A DNA stretch of 64,000 nucleotides from Pseudoduganella lutea. GTDB lineage: Bacteria > Pseudomonadota > Gammaproteobacteria > Burkholderiales > Burkholderiaceae_D. Shown piece after piece: positions 46,402 to 55,287 of the stretch. The stretch covers positions 5,456,001 to 5,520,000 of the forward strand of contig NZ_CP035913.1 in the NCBI RefSeq assembly GCF_004209755.1, given 5' to 3'. Both the position numbers and the translations under genes were made by a program. The notes under the pieces were generated by a model. The model did no database searches. It saw only the letters and a program-made list of their open reading frames with translations, and was not told the DNA's origin. Every line of letters begins with the position of its first letter. The first letter of the stretch is position 1.

Positions 46402-47466
46402 ATGAGCCAATCTCCCATTTTTGCCGCCCATGACGCGGTCGTGATCGGAACCTCCACCGGCGGTGTCGAAGCATTGCGCACGCTTGTCGCCGGCCTGCCG
46501 AAAAACTTCGCGGCGGCCGTCCTCGTCGTCATGCACGTGGGGGATCGCGACAGTATCCTGCCCTCGCTGCTGGCCGGCTCCACGCGGCTGCCGGTGCGCC
46601 ATGCGCGCGACGGCGACGTGATCGAGCCGGGCCGGATCCTCGTCGCGCCGCCCGATGTTCACCTGATGATCACGCGCGACAAGGCCAACGGCGGGCGCCT
46701 GTGCCGCGCGGTACTGTCGCGCGGCGCGCGGGAGAATCACACCCGGCCGGCCATCGACCCGCTGTTCCGCTCGGCCGCTGCGGCCTTCGGGCCGCGCGCG
46801 ATCGGCGTGGTCCTGACCGGCATGCTCGACGACGGCACCGCCGGCCTGCAGGCGATCAAGGCCTGCGGCGGCAGGGCCATCGTGCAATTGCCCGAGGAGG
46901 CGCTCGCGCCGGACATGCCGGATAGCGCGATCCGCAACGTCGACGTGGACCGCGTGCTGCGCCTGGCCGACATCGGCCATGTGCTGGAGCAGATGGTCGA
47001 CGAGAGCCTGGCCGCCGACCGCACCGTGCCGCGCGAGGTACCGGAATGGGTGCGGCTGGAAAACCGTTTTGTGCTGGAGGACAGCAGCATGGAGGCATTG
47101 TCACGGATCGCGTCGCCATCCACGTTCACCTGCCCGGAATGCCATGGCTCGCTGTGGGAAATGCACGGCGTGGTGCCGAAGCGCTTCCGCTGCCACACGG
47201 GCCATGCGTTCACCGAACGGCACCTGTGCGAGCAGCAGGGCACGGCCGTCGAGGAGGCGCTGTGGTCGGCCATGCGGGCGCTGCAGGAAAAGGAAAAGCT
47301 GCTGCGCCAGATGGCCGACAGCGCGATCGCGGCCGGCTATGCGCAAACCGCCGCCGAGTACCTGGAAGGAGCTGGGCGGGCGCAGCGCGACGGCGAAGTA
47401 TTGCGGCGCGTGCTGATGACCCACGGGCAGGCGCGCCATGCTGCGCAGCCCGACCGTGTCGGATGA
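46402..47466 (+). CDS. Solo CheB-type methylesterase with C-terminal zinc ribbon
   Basis: The 354-residue protein begins with a CheB methylesterase domain with all three catalytic positions (GTSTGGVEAL, VVMHVGD, MLDDGTAGL). The N-terminal receiver of true CheB is absent. Residues ~245-275 hold two Cys pairs and a His (CPECHGSLWEM, FRCHTGHAF), a likely zinc-binding tail, followed by a helical end. The gene lies 71 bp behind the CheB-CheR fusion, so the two may act together. Its protein target is unknown. Confidence 0.88.
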   Translation: MSQSPIFAAHDAVVIGTSTGGVEALRTLVAGLPKNFAAAVLVVMHVGDRDSILPSLLAGSTRLPVRHARDGDVIEPGRILVAPPDVHLMITRDKANGGRLCRAVLSRGARENHTRPAIDPLFRSAAAAFGPRAIGVVLTGMLDDGTAGLQAIKACGGRAIVQLPEEALAPDMPDSAIRNVDVDRVLRLADIGHVLEQMVDESLAADRTVPREVPEWVRLENRFVLEDSSMEALSRIASPSTFTCPECHGSLWEMHGVVPKRFRCHTGHAFTERHLCEQQGTAVEEALWSAMRALQEKEKLLRQMADSAIAAGYAQTAAEYLEGAGRAQRDGEVLRRVLMTHGQARHAAQPDRVG

Positions 47467-47553
47467 TGCCCGCAGCAGTGAAGCAATCGAAGATGGCCGG
47501 CAGGTGTTGCAAATCGGTCGGGCGTTGTCCTACAGCCCCTGCCGCCGCGTTCC

Positions 47554-47665
47554 TATACTTGCACTTTTTCTAAACGTTCATGATGTGCATGCCGGCGTTA
47601 CGCGGCCTCGGCTTTAACGCCGTGGCAGTACACGCCGGCATCCATGAACCGATTAGGAGGGAGTA
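47554..47665 (+). promoter_or_regulatory. Structured leader of the Mn-catalase operon
   Basis: ATGCCGGCGT at 47589-47598 and ACGCCGGCAT at 47632-47641 are exact inverses, and GGCGTTA/TAACGCC forms an inner stem. A TATACT hexamer lies at 47554-47559. The hairpin ends shortly before the strong AGGAGGGAG ribosome site. Confidence 0.5.
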
Positions 47666-48622
47666 ATGTTTGCACACAACAAGCGTTTGCAATACACCGT
47701 ACGGGTCAGCGAACCGAATCCTGGCCTGGCAAACCTGATGCTGGAGCAATTCGGCGGCCCGCAAGGCGAACTCGCGGCGGCGATGCGCTACTTCACGCAA
47801 GCCGTTGCCGAGGACGATCCGGGCCGCAAGGACATGCTGTTCGATATCGCGACCGAAGAGCTCAGCCACCTCGAAGTGATCGGTAACATCGTCTGTATGC
47901 TGAACAAGGGCGCCAAGGGCCGCCTGTCCGAAGCCGTCGATGAAGAAGGCGAGATGTACCGCCGCATCACCGGCGCCGGCAACGACAGCCACATCACGCA
48001 GGTGCTGTATGGCGCAGGAGCGCCGCTGACCAATTCGGCCGGCGTGCCATGGACCGCCGCCTACATCGACTCGATCAGCGAACCGACCGCCGACCTGCGC
48101 TCGAACATCGCCGCCGAGGCGCGCGCCAAGATCGTCTACGAGCGCCTGATCGCGCTGACCCCTGACCCGGGCGTGCGCGAAGCGCTGGGCTTCCTGATGA
48201 CGCGCGAGATCGCCCACCAGAAATCGTTCGAGAAGGCGCTGTATGCGATCCAGCCGAACTTCCCGCCAGGGAAAACGGCCGGCCGGCCGGAATTCGCCAG
48301 CGTGTACTACAACATGTCGCAGGGTGGTCCGGAACTGAACGGCCCGTGGAACAGCGGCGAGAAATGGCAGGTCGTTTCCGACCGCGACCAGCAGATGGAC
48401 GTGGACGGGGGTGGCGGCGATGCCACGGTGACGCTCGATGCAGGCGACGCCGAGCTGCTCAACGCGATGGCCGCGCGCACGATGTCCGACCCGGGTGTCG
48501 ATCCGCTGACCGGTGCCGAACTGGGCATGATGGCCGATCCGGGCCAGATCGATTCCGCTTCGGCGACGGGCGGCTCGGTGCCGTCGACGCCGGACGGCTC
48601 CGCACCCAAGACCGGAGCCTGA
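47666..48622 (+). CDS. Manganese-containing catalase
   Basis: The 318-residue protein starts at ATG 47666 behind GGAGGGAGTA. It has the ferritin-like fold of Mn catalases, with metal-ligand motifs in GELAAAMRYFTQA, ATEELSHLEVIG, NIAAEARAKIVYERL and LMTREIAHQKSFEKAL. It converts hydrogen peroxide to water and oxygen with a dimanganese site. The last ~80 residues are acidic and Gly/Ser/Thr-rich and probably disordered. A ZIP metal transporter starts 1 bp after its stop. Confidence 0.94.
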   Translation: MFAHNKRLQYTVRVSEPNPGLANLMLEQFGGPQGELAAAMRYFTQAVAEDDPGRKDMLFDIATEELSHLEVIGNIVCMLNKGAKGRLSEAVDEEGEMYRRITGAGNDSHITQVLYGAGAPLTNSAGVPWTAAYIDSISEPTADLRSNIAAEARAKIVYERLIALTPDPGVREALGFLMTREIAHQKSFEKALYAIQPNFPPGKTAGRPEFASVYYNMSQGGPELNGPWNSGEKWQVVSDRDQQMDVDGGGGDATVTLDAGDAELLNAMAARTMSDPGVDPLTGAELGMMADPGQIDSASATGGSVPSTPDGSAPKTGA

Positions 48623-48623
48623 C

Positions 48624-49523
48624 ATGCCGCTGGCGCGCGTCTTCCCCGTCTGGCGCTATGCGCTCGGCGCCGCGATCTGCCTCGGTGGAGCGCTGGCGTT
48701 GCTGCATCAGATCGTCAGCGGCGTGCAGGCGTTCGACGCCAGCGTGCATGGTGCACTGATGGGCGGCGCCACCGCCGCCCTGGCAACGGCACTCGGCACC
48801 TTGCCGGTGCTGCTGTCGCAGAATTTCTCGCAACGCACCTATGATGGTTTCCTGGGCTTCGGCGCCGGCGTCATGCTGGCCGCCACCGCGTTCTCGCTCG
48901 TGATCCCCGGGATCGCGGCGGCCAGGAGCGAAGGTGCGGGTGCGCTCGAAGCCAGTTCGATCGTTGGCGGCGGCATCCTGCTGGGCATGGGCCTGGTATT
49001 GCTGCTGGATCACCTGGTGCGCGAACAGAATTTCCTCGAAGGCGTCGATGCCACCAAGGATGGGGCGTTACGGCGCGACTCGCTCAAGCGGGCATGGCTG
49101 TTCGTGGCCGCCGTGGCCATCCACAACCTGCCGGAAGGGCTGGCGATCGGCGTCGCCTATGCCGGCGTGGATGTGACGAAGGCGCACAGCCTGGCGACCG
49201 GCATCTCGATCCAGGACGTGCCAGAAGGACTCGTGGTGGCGCTGGCGCTGCGCACGGTCGGTTACGGCCGGCTGTTTTCCTGTGCGCTGGGCATTGCGTC
49301 CGGCCTGATCGAACCGGTCGCGGCCGTGGGCGGCGCCGTGCTGATCGAGTATGCGCGGTGGATGCTGCCGTGGGGCCTGGCACTGGCGGCCGGCGCGATG
49401 CTGTTCGTGATCAGCCACGACGTGATTCCCGAAGCGCACCGCCACGGGCATGCAAAAAGTGCCTCGTGCTCCGTGGTGGCCGGCTTCATCCTGATGATGG
49501 TGCTCGACACGGCGCTGGCGTAA
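48624..49523 (+). CDS. ZIP-family metal transporter
   Basis: The 299-residue protein has about eight membrane helices and the ZIP metal-path motifs AIHNLPEGLAIG and SIQDVPEGLVVA. ZIP proteins import divalent metals such as zinc, iron or manganese. The gene is separated from the Mn-catalase stop by one base. Supplying manganese to that enzyme is therefore a natural hypothesis, though ZIP selectivity cannot be read from sequence. Confidence 0.9.
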   Translation: MPLARVFPVWRYALGAAICLGGALALLHQIVSGVQAFDASVHGALMGGATAALATALGTLPVLLSQNFSQRTYDGFLGFGAGVMLAATAFSLVIPGIAAARSEGAGALEASSIVGGGILLGMGLVLLLDHLVREQNFLEGVDATKDGALRRDSLKRAWLFVAAVAIHNLPEGLAIGVAYAGVDVTKAHSLATGISIQDVPEGLVVALALRTVGYGRLFSCALGIASGLIEPVAAVGGAVLIEYARWMLPWGLALAAGAMLFVISHDVIPEAHRHGHAKSASCSVVAGFILMMVLDTALA

Positions 49524-49551
49524 ACGGCGGGGCGTCAATACGCCCGCGCGC

Positions 49552-50322
49552 TCACGCAACCCGGTCCAGCAACCGGATGACTTCCGCTTCCTCGACTTGC
49601 GGGAACACCTCGAAATGCCGGCTGACGGAAACGAAGTTGTGCGGCGTGGCCAGCACGGTCACGTCGTCGCACAATGGCGTGATCAGGTCGACGGCTTCGC
49701 TCGAAGCCACGGGCACGCAGGCGACCAGCCAGCGCGGCTGGCGGGCGCGCAGTACCCTCAGCGCGGCGGCCATCGTCGAGCCGGTGGCCAGGCCATCGTC
49801 GATGACGATCACGATACGGCCGCGCACGTCCGCCGACGGCCCATAGGCTGCGCGGCGGCGCTGCATCAGCGCCACCTGCTGGCGCACCTGCGCCGTGACC
49901 CATTCCATGCCGGTGCGCGTGCGGTGGAAGTAGGGCGCCAGTTCCACGGTGCCATGCTCGTCCACGGCACCCACGGCCAGCTCCTCGTCGATCGCGGAAG
50001 GAATCTTGCGCACCATGACGACATCAAGTTCGCCTTCGATGCGGTCGGCAACGATGCGGCCCATCGGCACGGCGCCGCGCGGGATCGCCAGCACGAGGGG
50101 TTTGCTGCCGCGCCAGCGCAGCAGGCGCTCGCCCAGCAGTTCTGCTGCCTGGGCCCGGTCGCGGAACGGCAGCCTGGCCTCAACGGCGCACGGCCCGTAA
50201 GGTACATGCGGCCCATGCGGCCCATGCGGACCATGCGGACCATACGGGCCGCAGGCTTCGAACGGCGCTCCAGCCTGCCGTTCGAACAATCGGTGGGTGT
50301 CGTCCCGGTGTGAATTGTTCAT
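49552..50322 (-). CDS. Phosphoribosyltransferase-family protein with GPH repeat
   Basis: The 256-residue protein has a PRTase fold with the PRPP-binding loop VIVIDDGLATGSTMAAALR and KPLVLAIPRGAVPMG. Related proteins are annotated as predicted phosphoribosyltransferases of unknown base and often lie beside stress genes. Residues ~26-42 are a Gly-Pro-His repeat encoded by five 9-bp units. The N-terminal 50 residues are otherwise polar. It converges on the ZIP gene with 28 bp between stops. Confidence 0.83.
   Translation of the reverse strand: MNNSHRDDTHRLFERQAGAPFEACGPYGPHGPHGPHGPHVPYGPCAVEARLPFRDRAQAAELLGERLLRWRGSKPLVLAIPRGAVPMGRIVADRIEGELDVVMVRKIPSAIDEELAVGAVDEHGTVELAPYFHRTRTGMEWVTAQVRQQVALMQRRRAAYGPSADVRGRIVIVIDDGLATGSTMAAALRVLRARQPRWLVACVPVASSEAVDLITPLCDDVTVLATPHNFVSVSRHFEVFPQVEEAEVIRLLDRVA
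50206..50250. repeat. Five 9-bp tandem units (ATGCGGCCC-type) inside a PRTase gene
   Basis: Units at 50206, 50215, 50224, 50233 and 50242 differ by one or two bases. On the minus strand they encode Gly-Pro-His repeats; the length is a multiple of three, so copy-number change would keep the frame. Confidence 0.85.
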
Positions 50323-50482
50323 GTCACGGCCTCGCGGAGGTCAGTATCCGCCTAGCATAGCGCGATCCGCCGAAGGTGCGCGCGCCGCAGGCATTCGGTC
50401 TGATCTGACGCCGGTACGAGGCGTGTGCCTACAGCCGGAATAGCCACCCATGCCAGAATCAGCTCTGAGAAGGGGGAAAAGA

Positions 50483-50902
50483 ATGACGACTGCATCGCTG
50501 ATCACACCGTTCCGGCCAGGCGACCGTGTGCTCGTCGCCAGCGCCGACCATGCACTGGCCGAAGCACTGGGCCGCACGTTCGGCACGGCCGGGTTCTCCG
50601 TGCGGATCGCATTCGATGGCGTGGCCGCGCTCGACAAGGCGCGTGCCTTCTTTCCGACCGCCGCGGTACTGGGCCTGGACCTGCGCTATCTCGACGGATT
50701 CCAGCTGGCCCGGGCGTTGCGCACGATTCCCGGCTGTGCGCGCATGCGCGTGCTGGCCCTGCTGCCACCGGCGATCGGCCTGCTGGACCGGCACCGCTGC
50801 TTCGACTATGTGCTGCGCACGCCGCGCGCCTCGCACGGCGGGCGGCCGATGTGGGTGGTCGATACCGACTGCCTCGGCATCCGGCCCACGCTGGTGCCCT
50901 GA
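50483..50902 (+). CDS. Degenerate receiver-domain protein
   Basis: The 139-residue protein starts at ATG 50483 behind AAGGGGG; the in-frame ATG at 50450 is less likely. It has a CheY-like outline (RVLVASADHALAEALGRTF) and the central aspartate position in LGLDLRYLDGFQLAR. The acidic pair at the start is missing and the lysine near the end is replaced in VLRTP. It is probably a phosphorylation-independent receiver. It converges on the LOV kinase gene, a possible partner. Confidence 0.65.
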   Translation: MTTASLITPFRPGDRVLVASADHALAEALGRTFGTAGFSVRIAFDGVAALDKARAFFPTAAVLGLDLRYLDGFQLARALRTIPGCARMRVLALLPPAIGLLDRHRCFDYVLRTPRASHGGRPMWVVDTDCLGIRPTLVP

Positions 50903-50959
50903 GTCATTCAGGCCAGGCGATCGGCGACCGGGCCGCTACACAAGACGCTACACAAGCCG

Positions 50960-52666
50960 CTACACGCTGGCCGGATGCGGCCGCGTATCCTGGCCGGCCA
51001 GCGCGCCGGCGATGCGCTCGAGCAGCTCGCTCTCCTTGTAGGGTTTCGGCAGCACCGGGAAGGCCGGGCTGCGCGCATCCGGCAGTTGTTCCATATAGCC
51101 CGTGGCCAGCAGGATCGGCAGGTCCGGCCGGCGCCGGCGCACTTCCTCGGCCAGCTGCAGGCCCGTCATCCCGCCCGGCATGATCACGTCGGAAAACAGC
51201 AGGCCGACCTCGTGCTCTTCCAGCAATTGCAGGGCTTCCTCGCCGCTCGCCGCCGTCACGATCGCATAGCCGCGCGCTTCGAGCATCGTCTGCCCCAGCT
51301 GGCGCACGTCCTCGTTGTCCTCGACGAGGAGGATGGTGTCCTTCACCTTGCCGTTGGTCCTGCCGGCCTGGTCCGCCGATTCCGGCGCGGCGCCGGCCTG
51401 GCCCTGGTCGGCCACGGGGAAGATCATGCGCACCGTCGTGCCGGTGCCGGGAGCGCTTTCGATGTCGAGGCGACCATGCGACTGCTGCACGAAGCCGTGC
51501 ACCATCGCCAGGCCCAGGCCCGTGCCCGGGCCTTTCGTGGTGAAGAACGGTTCGGTGGCCCGGCGCAGCACTTCCGGCGTCATGCCGGCGCCCTTGTCGA
51601 CCACGCAGATCACCACGTACTGCCCCGGCGGCAGGTGGTGGATGGCCAGGCGCCGCGCATCGGTCAGCACCGAAGTGCCGACCGTGACTTCGCCATGGCC
51701 GCCCAACGCATCGCGCGCATTGATCAGCACATTCAGGAGCGCCATCTCGAGGTGGGTGGGATCGAGCACGCAAGGCGGCAGGCCGGGCCGCAGGTCGAGC
51801 TTGAGCTGCACTTCCTGTCCCAATGTGCGCACGAGCATTTCGGAAAACTCGAGCACGAGGGCATTGAGGTTGATGCGGCGCGGTTCCAGCCGCTGCTTGC
51901 GGGCGAAGGTCAGCAATTGCTGCGTGAGCGCGCCACCCTTCATCGCGGCACGCTGGGCACGGCCGATGGCCTGCAGCGCCTGGGGCTTGGCATCGATCAT
52001 GCGCTGGGCCAGCTCCAGGTTGCCGTTCACGACCTGCAGCAGGTTGTTGAAGTCATGCGCCAGCCCGGCCGTCAACTGGCCGATCGCTTCCATCTTCTGC
52101 GCCTGCAGGTAGGATTGTTCATGGATGCGCCGCTGCGTGATGTCCATCTGCGAGGCGAAGTAATACCGCAGCTTGCCGGCCTTGTCGAAGATGGGGCCGA
52201 TGAACAGCGCGTTCCAGAACGGCGTGCCGTCGGCCTTGTAGTTCAGGATGTCGACCGCCACGGCGCGCTGTTCGCGCAACGCCTCGCGGACCTCGGCAAC
52301 GGTGCGCGGATCGGTGTCCGGCCCCTGGAGCATGCGACAATTGCGGCCCAGCAGCTCCGATTCCTGGTACTGGGTCAGGTCGAGCAGGGCGCCGTTGACG
52401 AATACGATCGGATCGTCCGGCTGGTTCGGGTCGGTGATCAGCATCGGCATCCGCGTCATCTCGACGGCGGCAAAGAAGATGTTGCCACGGTCAGCCAGGT
52501 CGGCGTTGTCGAGGTAAGTGGCCTGCCAGTGCCGTACGCCCGGATTGCCCAGCGTCGATACCGCGTTGCCTTCCAGTTCGCCGCACGCCAGTTTGCCGAT
52601 GACCTTGCCGTCGGCCTGTTGTTCGGTCGGTACGCTGGCGTCATCCTTCTGCCGTCCGATCGTCAT
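50960..52666 (-). CDS. LOV-type hybrid histidine kinase with receiver
   Basis: This 568-residue protein has a PAS domain at about residues 45-165 containing GRNCRMLQG, a close match to the LOV photoreceptor motif GxNCRFLQG. C110 is the flavin-adduct cysteine position. Then come HisKA with LAHDFNNLLQVVNGNLELAQ, an ATPase domain (KGAGMTPEVL, GTGLGLAMVHGF) and a C-terminal receiver (LLFSDVIMPGGMTG). There are no membrane helices. It should be a blue-light-regulated kinase. The methionine in place of phenylalanine may change photocycle kinetics; this is inference. Confidence 0.88.
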   Translation of the reverse strand: MTIGRQKDDASVPTEQQADGKVIGKLACGELEGNAVSTLGNPGVRHWQATYLDNADLADRGNIFFAAVEMTRMPMLITDPNQPDDPIVFVNGALLDLTQYQESELLGRNCRMLQGPDTDPRTVAEVREALREQRAVAVDILNYKADGTPFWNALFIGPIFDKAGKLRYYFASQMDITQRRIHEQSYLQAQKMEAIGQLTAGLAHDFNNLLQVVNGNLELAQRMIDAKPQALQAIGRAQRAAMKGGALTQQLLTFARKQRLEPRRINLNALVLEFSEMLVRTLGQEVQLKLDLRPGLPPCVLDPTHLEMALLNVLINARDALGGHGEVTVGTSVLTDARRLAIHHLPPGQYVVICVVDKGAGMTPEVLRRATEPFFTTKGPGTGLGLAMVHGFVQQSHGRLDIESAPGTGTTVRMIFPVADQGQAGAAPESADQAGRTNGKVKDTILLVEDNEDVRQLGQTMLEARGYAIVTAASGEEALQLLEEHEVGLLFSDVIMPGGMTGLQLAEEVRRRRPDLPILLATGYMEQLPDARSPAFPVLPKPYKESELLERIAGALAGQDTRPHPASV

Positions 52667-52823
52667 GGTTGCTCCTCCCGAGCCGTTGTTTTTTCAATGG
52701 GTTTGCGGCTCATCGTAAGGGCCGCGGGGGCGCTTCGCTGTTCGCGCGCGCACATATCCGCCACGGCCAGCCGTGCCGCGCCCGCCAACGGTTTTGCCTA
52801 CAATGTCGGCAACGGAGGACACC

Positions 52824-53753
52824 ATGGAAGAGAACCGGAACGAGCATCGCAGCGAAAGCCGCAGTGCAATCAGGAGCGAGACCCGCAGTGAGAAGGCAGA
52901 CGTGAGCGGCATTCGCAGTGGCGGCTACGAAGTGGCCCAGATCATGGGCGCGCTGTACGGCGATGGCTTCACGGCGCTGAAGGGGGCGTTTTCGCGCGAC
53001 TGGGTGCAATGCCTGCGCGAGGACATCGACACGCTGTTCGCGGAAGCGCAGCGCCAGCCCGGCGGCGCGCTGCCCCGCGGGCCCAGCCGCTTCTATGTCG
53101 AGATCCACCCGGAGCGCCTGCGCGGCTTCGCCGACATCATCACGCACCCATGGGTGGTGGCGGTATGCGAGGCCATCCTCGGGCCGGACTACCGGATCGT
53201 CGAAGCGGGCTTCGACGTGCCCGGTCCCGGCGCGCTGCACCAGCCATGGCACCGCGATTTCGCGAGCCCGGAAGCCACGCTCGTGGGGCGCCGGCTGAAC
53301 TCGCTGGCATTCAATATCACCACGGTCGACGTCACCGAGGACATGGGGCCGTTCGAGATCGCGCCCGGCACGCAATGGGACGACCTGGCCGGCGGCCACC
53401 ACATGTTCCCGGCCCAGGACCTGTGGCCGCGCTACGAGGCGCGCGCGCAGCGCAAGCTGGCGCAGATGGGCGACATTTCGGCGCGCTCGGCGCTGACCAT
53501 CCACCGCGGTACCGCCAACCGCTCGGACAAGTCGCGGCCCGTCTTCGTGCTCGGCGTGGATGCGCCGGACGGCACGAATGCCGACAAGCACGACCTGCAG
53601 GTCACGCGCGGCTATTGGGACAGCCTGCCGGAAGACGTGCGCCGCCACCTGGCATGCCGCGTCGTCGACCGGCTCGAGCCGATCGTGCAGGGGCATGCGA
53701 TCGCGGGCCTGCTGCAGGGTGTCGGCGAACCGACGATGGGTGGGCCGGGCTGA
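52824..53753 (+). CDS. Phytanoyl-CoA dioxygenase (PhyH) family protein
   Basis: The 309-residue start at ATG 52824 is chosen because GGAGG lies at 52814-52818. The 2-oxoglutarate/Fe(II) oxygenase facial triad is partly visible: HxD in QPWHRDFAS and a later His in ALTIHRGTANRS, with an Arg nearby. The first ~25 residues are an Arg/Ser/Glu-rich repeat (HRSESRS, IRSETRSEK) that is probably disordered. The family hydroxylates diverse small molecules; the substrate is unknown. Confidence 0.83.
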   Translation: MEENRNEHRSESRSAIRSETRSEKADVSGIRSGGYEVAQIMGALYGDGFTALKGAFSRDWVQCLREDIDTLFAEAQRQPGGALPRGPSRFYVEIHPERLRGFADIITHPWVVAVCEAILGPDYRIVEAGFDVPGPGALHQPWHRDFASPEATLVGRRLNSLAFNITTVDVTEDMGPFEIAPGTQWDDLAGGHHMFPAQDLWPRYEARAQRKLAQMGDISARSALTIHRGTANRSDKSRPVFVLGVDAPDGTNADKHDLQVTRGYWDSLPEDVRRHLACRVVDRLEPIVQGHAIAGLLQGVGEPTMGGPG

Positions 53754-53788
53754 AATGTCGGGTGGCGCGCAGCCGCGCCATCGCGGGC

Positions 53789-54511
53789 TTACCCGGCCAG
53801 CAGTCGGCCGACCAGCGCCGGCAATTCCGCCATCGCGCCGAACACGTGAGCGGCGCCCGCGTCGCGCAGCAGCTGCGCCTGGCCCGGCGGGCTGTGCTCG
53901 CCGCCACCGAAGCCCAGCACGGTGGCGCCCGCGGCCACGGCGGCATGCACGCCGGTCACGCTGTCCTCGATGACGATGCAGCGTGCCGGGGCGGTGCCCA
54001 TGCCGGCCGCGGCGGCCAGGTAAACGGCGGGATCGGGCTTCGGGCGGCCGGCGATGTCGGCCGTGTAGATGCCGCCTTCGAACAGCGGCGCCAGGCCGGT
54101 GCGCCCCAGTAATCCCTGCACGCGCACGTGGCGGCTGTTGCTGGCCACGGCCTTCACCAGCGCAATCGCCGCATAGGCATCGCGTACGCCCGGTATCGGC
54201 TGTGCCTTGCGGTCGCATTCGCCTTCCACCACGGAGCGCATCACGGCCAGGTCCGGCACGGTGGGTTCGGGCAGGCCAAGTTCGGCGCACACGCCGAGCA
54301 CGAGCGCTTCCAGCTTCAGGCCGAGGCGGGGCCGGATCAAGGCGGCAAGCGCCGCGCGGTCGGCATGCAGCGGCGCCAGGAAATCGACGAGCGCCTGCAG
54401 GGCCACGGCTTCGCTGTCGATCAGCACGCCGTCGCAATCGGAAATCAGGTGGGTGTATCGTCCGCCGAGGGTGTCGGTGAGTGCGTCGCTGCGTGGTTCG
54501 ATAAGCGTCAT
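53789..54511 (-). CDS. HAD-superfamily phosphatase (beta-phosphoglucomutase-like)
   Basis: The 240-residue protein has all four HAD motifs: DCDGVLIDSE near the start, SNS, KPDPAVYLAAA and VIEDSVTGVHAA. The cap between them is helical, as in subclass I phosphoglycolate-phosphatase or beta-phosphoglucomutase-like enzymes. It probably dephosphorylates a sugar phosphate or other small metabolite. It converges on the PhyH gene with 35 bp between. Confidence 0.88.
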   Translation of the reverse strand: MTLIEPRSDALTDTLGGRYTHLISDCDGVLIDSEAVALQALVDFLAPLHADRAALAALIRPRLGLKLEALVLGVCAELGLPEPTVPDLAVMRSVVEGECDRKAQPIPGVRDAYAAIALVKAVASNSRHVRVQGLLGRTGLAPLFEGGIYTADIAGRPKPDPAVYLAAAAGMGTAPARCIVIEDSVTGVHAAVAAGATVLGFGGGEHSPPGQAQLLRDAGAAHVFGAMAELPALVGRLLAG

Positions 54512-54602
54512 GCCCGGTCCGTCTGAAAAGTGACCGGACGATCATGCCATAACGGCGCGAATTGAACAGGCGTAACGGATCTCCCGGATAGGAGGGCGGC
54601 GC

Positions 54603-54953
54603 TCAGGCGCGGATGTCGATCAGCGTGCCGAGACGTTCGTCGGCGGCCTGGATCAGCTTGGCGGACAGGTCGAAGCCCGCCTTGTACATGAGGGAATTGG
54701 TGAGCGACGAGGCAAACGACGCGGCCGGGTCGGTGCCGGACGGCGCGCCGCCGACACGATCGGCGGCCGACAGGTCGCGCGCCGCGATCGACAGCGTGAC
54801 GCCGGTGCCGGCCGGCCGCGCTTCGTTGAAGCTGGCCGACTGGGGAACGAAATGATCGGTGTTCATGTTGGCGGTGTTATGCGCCTGCACGCCCAACGCG
54901 TTGACATTGGCTTGCAGTCCCGTCAAGCCGATGCCCAATGCCGAAATCGCCAC
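54603..54953 (-). CDS. Orphan flagellar basal-body rod-like protein
   Basis: The 116-residue protein starts MAISALGIGLTGLQANVNAL, with the helix and NTANMNTDHF turn shared by flagellar rod and hook proteins, and ends with a helical segment. It is shorter than FlgB or FlgC (about 130-150 residues) and has no flagellar neighbours. It may be a small rod-like accessory or a relic. The downstream segment DRVGGAPSGTDPA is poorly conserved in character. Confidence 0.72.
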   Translation of the reverse strand: MAISALGIGLTGLQANVNALGVQAHNTANMNTDHFVPQSASFNEARPAGTGVTLSIAARDLSAADRVGGAPSGTDPAASFASSLTNSLMYKAGFDLSAKLIQAADERLGTLIDIRA

Positions 54954-55287
54954 GAAGTTTTTCCCTCAAGAAGAGCCACCAGTTTACTGGAACCACGCCG
55001 TGGTGGCCCGGTTGATCCAGTCGGGCGCGGCAAGGGTGTCGTAAATAGGAGAAATCCACGGGAAAGCCGTGGATACCTCGGCAACGAGTTGGCTGAATGC
55101 CATGGCGGCTGCGCCGCCGGGAAGATGCAAGATGTGCGTGACTGACAATCCGGAGTTCCATAAAGCAACGAAATGGATGTTGCGAACGCGCAAAAGTTAC
55201 TCAGATTAATCTTTTTGGATTGCAATAGATGGGGATTGACACCAGAATTGGGTTATTGCCTTACGCCAATTTTCCCGAGAGTTTGCC
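54954..55287. other. Intergenic region with one hairpin
   Basis: About 330 bp with no convincing gene. ATCCACGG/CCGTGGAT forms an 8-bp stem at 55054-55074 without a T-tract. TTGACA at 55236-55241 is a perfect -35 hexamer, but the matching -10 is poor. Regulatory use ahead of the next hydrolase gene is possible. Confidence 0.45.

Noticed and set aside
42167..46474. 1435-codon minus-strand open frame opposite the CheB-CheR fusion
   Set aside because: The + strand encodes recognisable domains through the whole length. The antisense frame is a His/Arg/Gln-rich shadow produced by high GC.
54954..55287. Possible riboswitch ahead of the alpha/beta hydrolase
   Set aside because: One hairpin is present, but the conserved cores of known riboswitch classes could not be matched.
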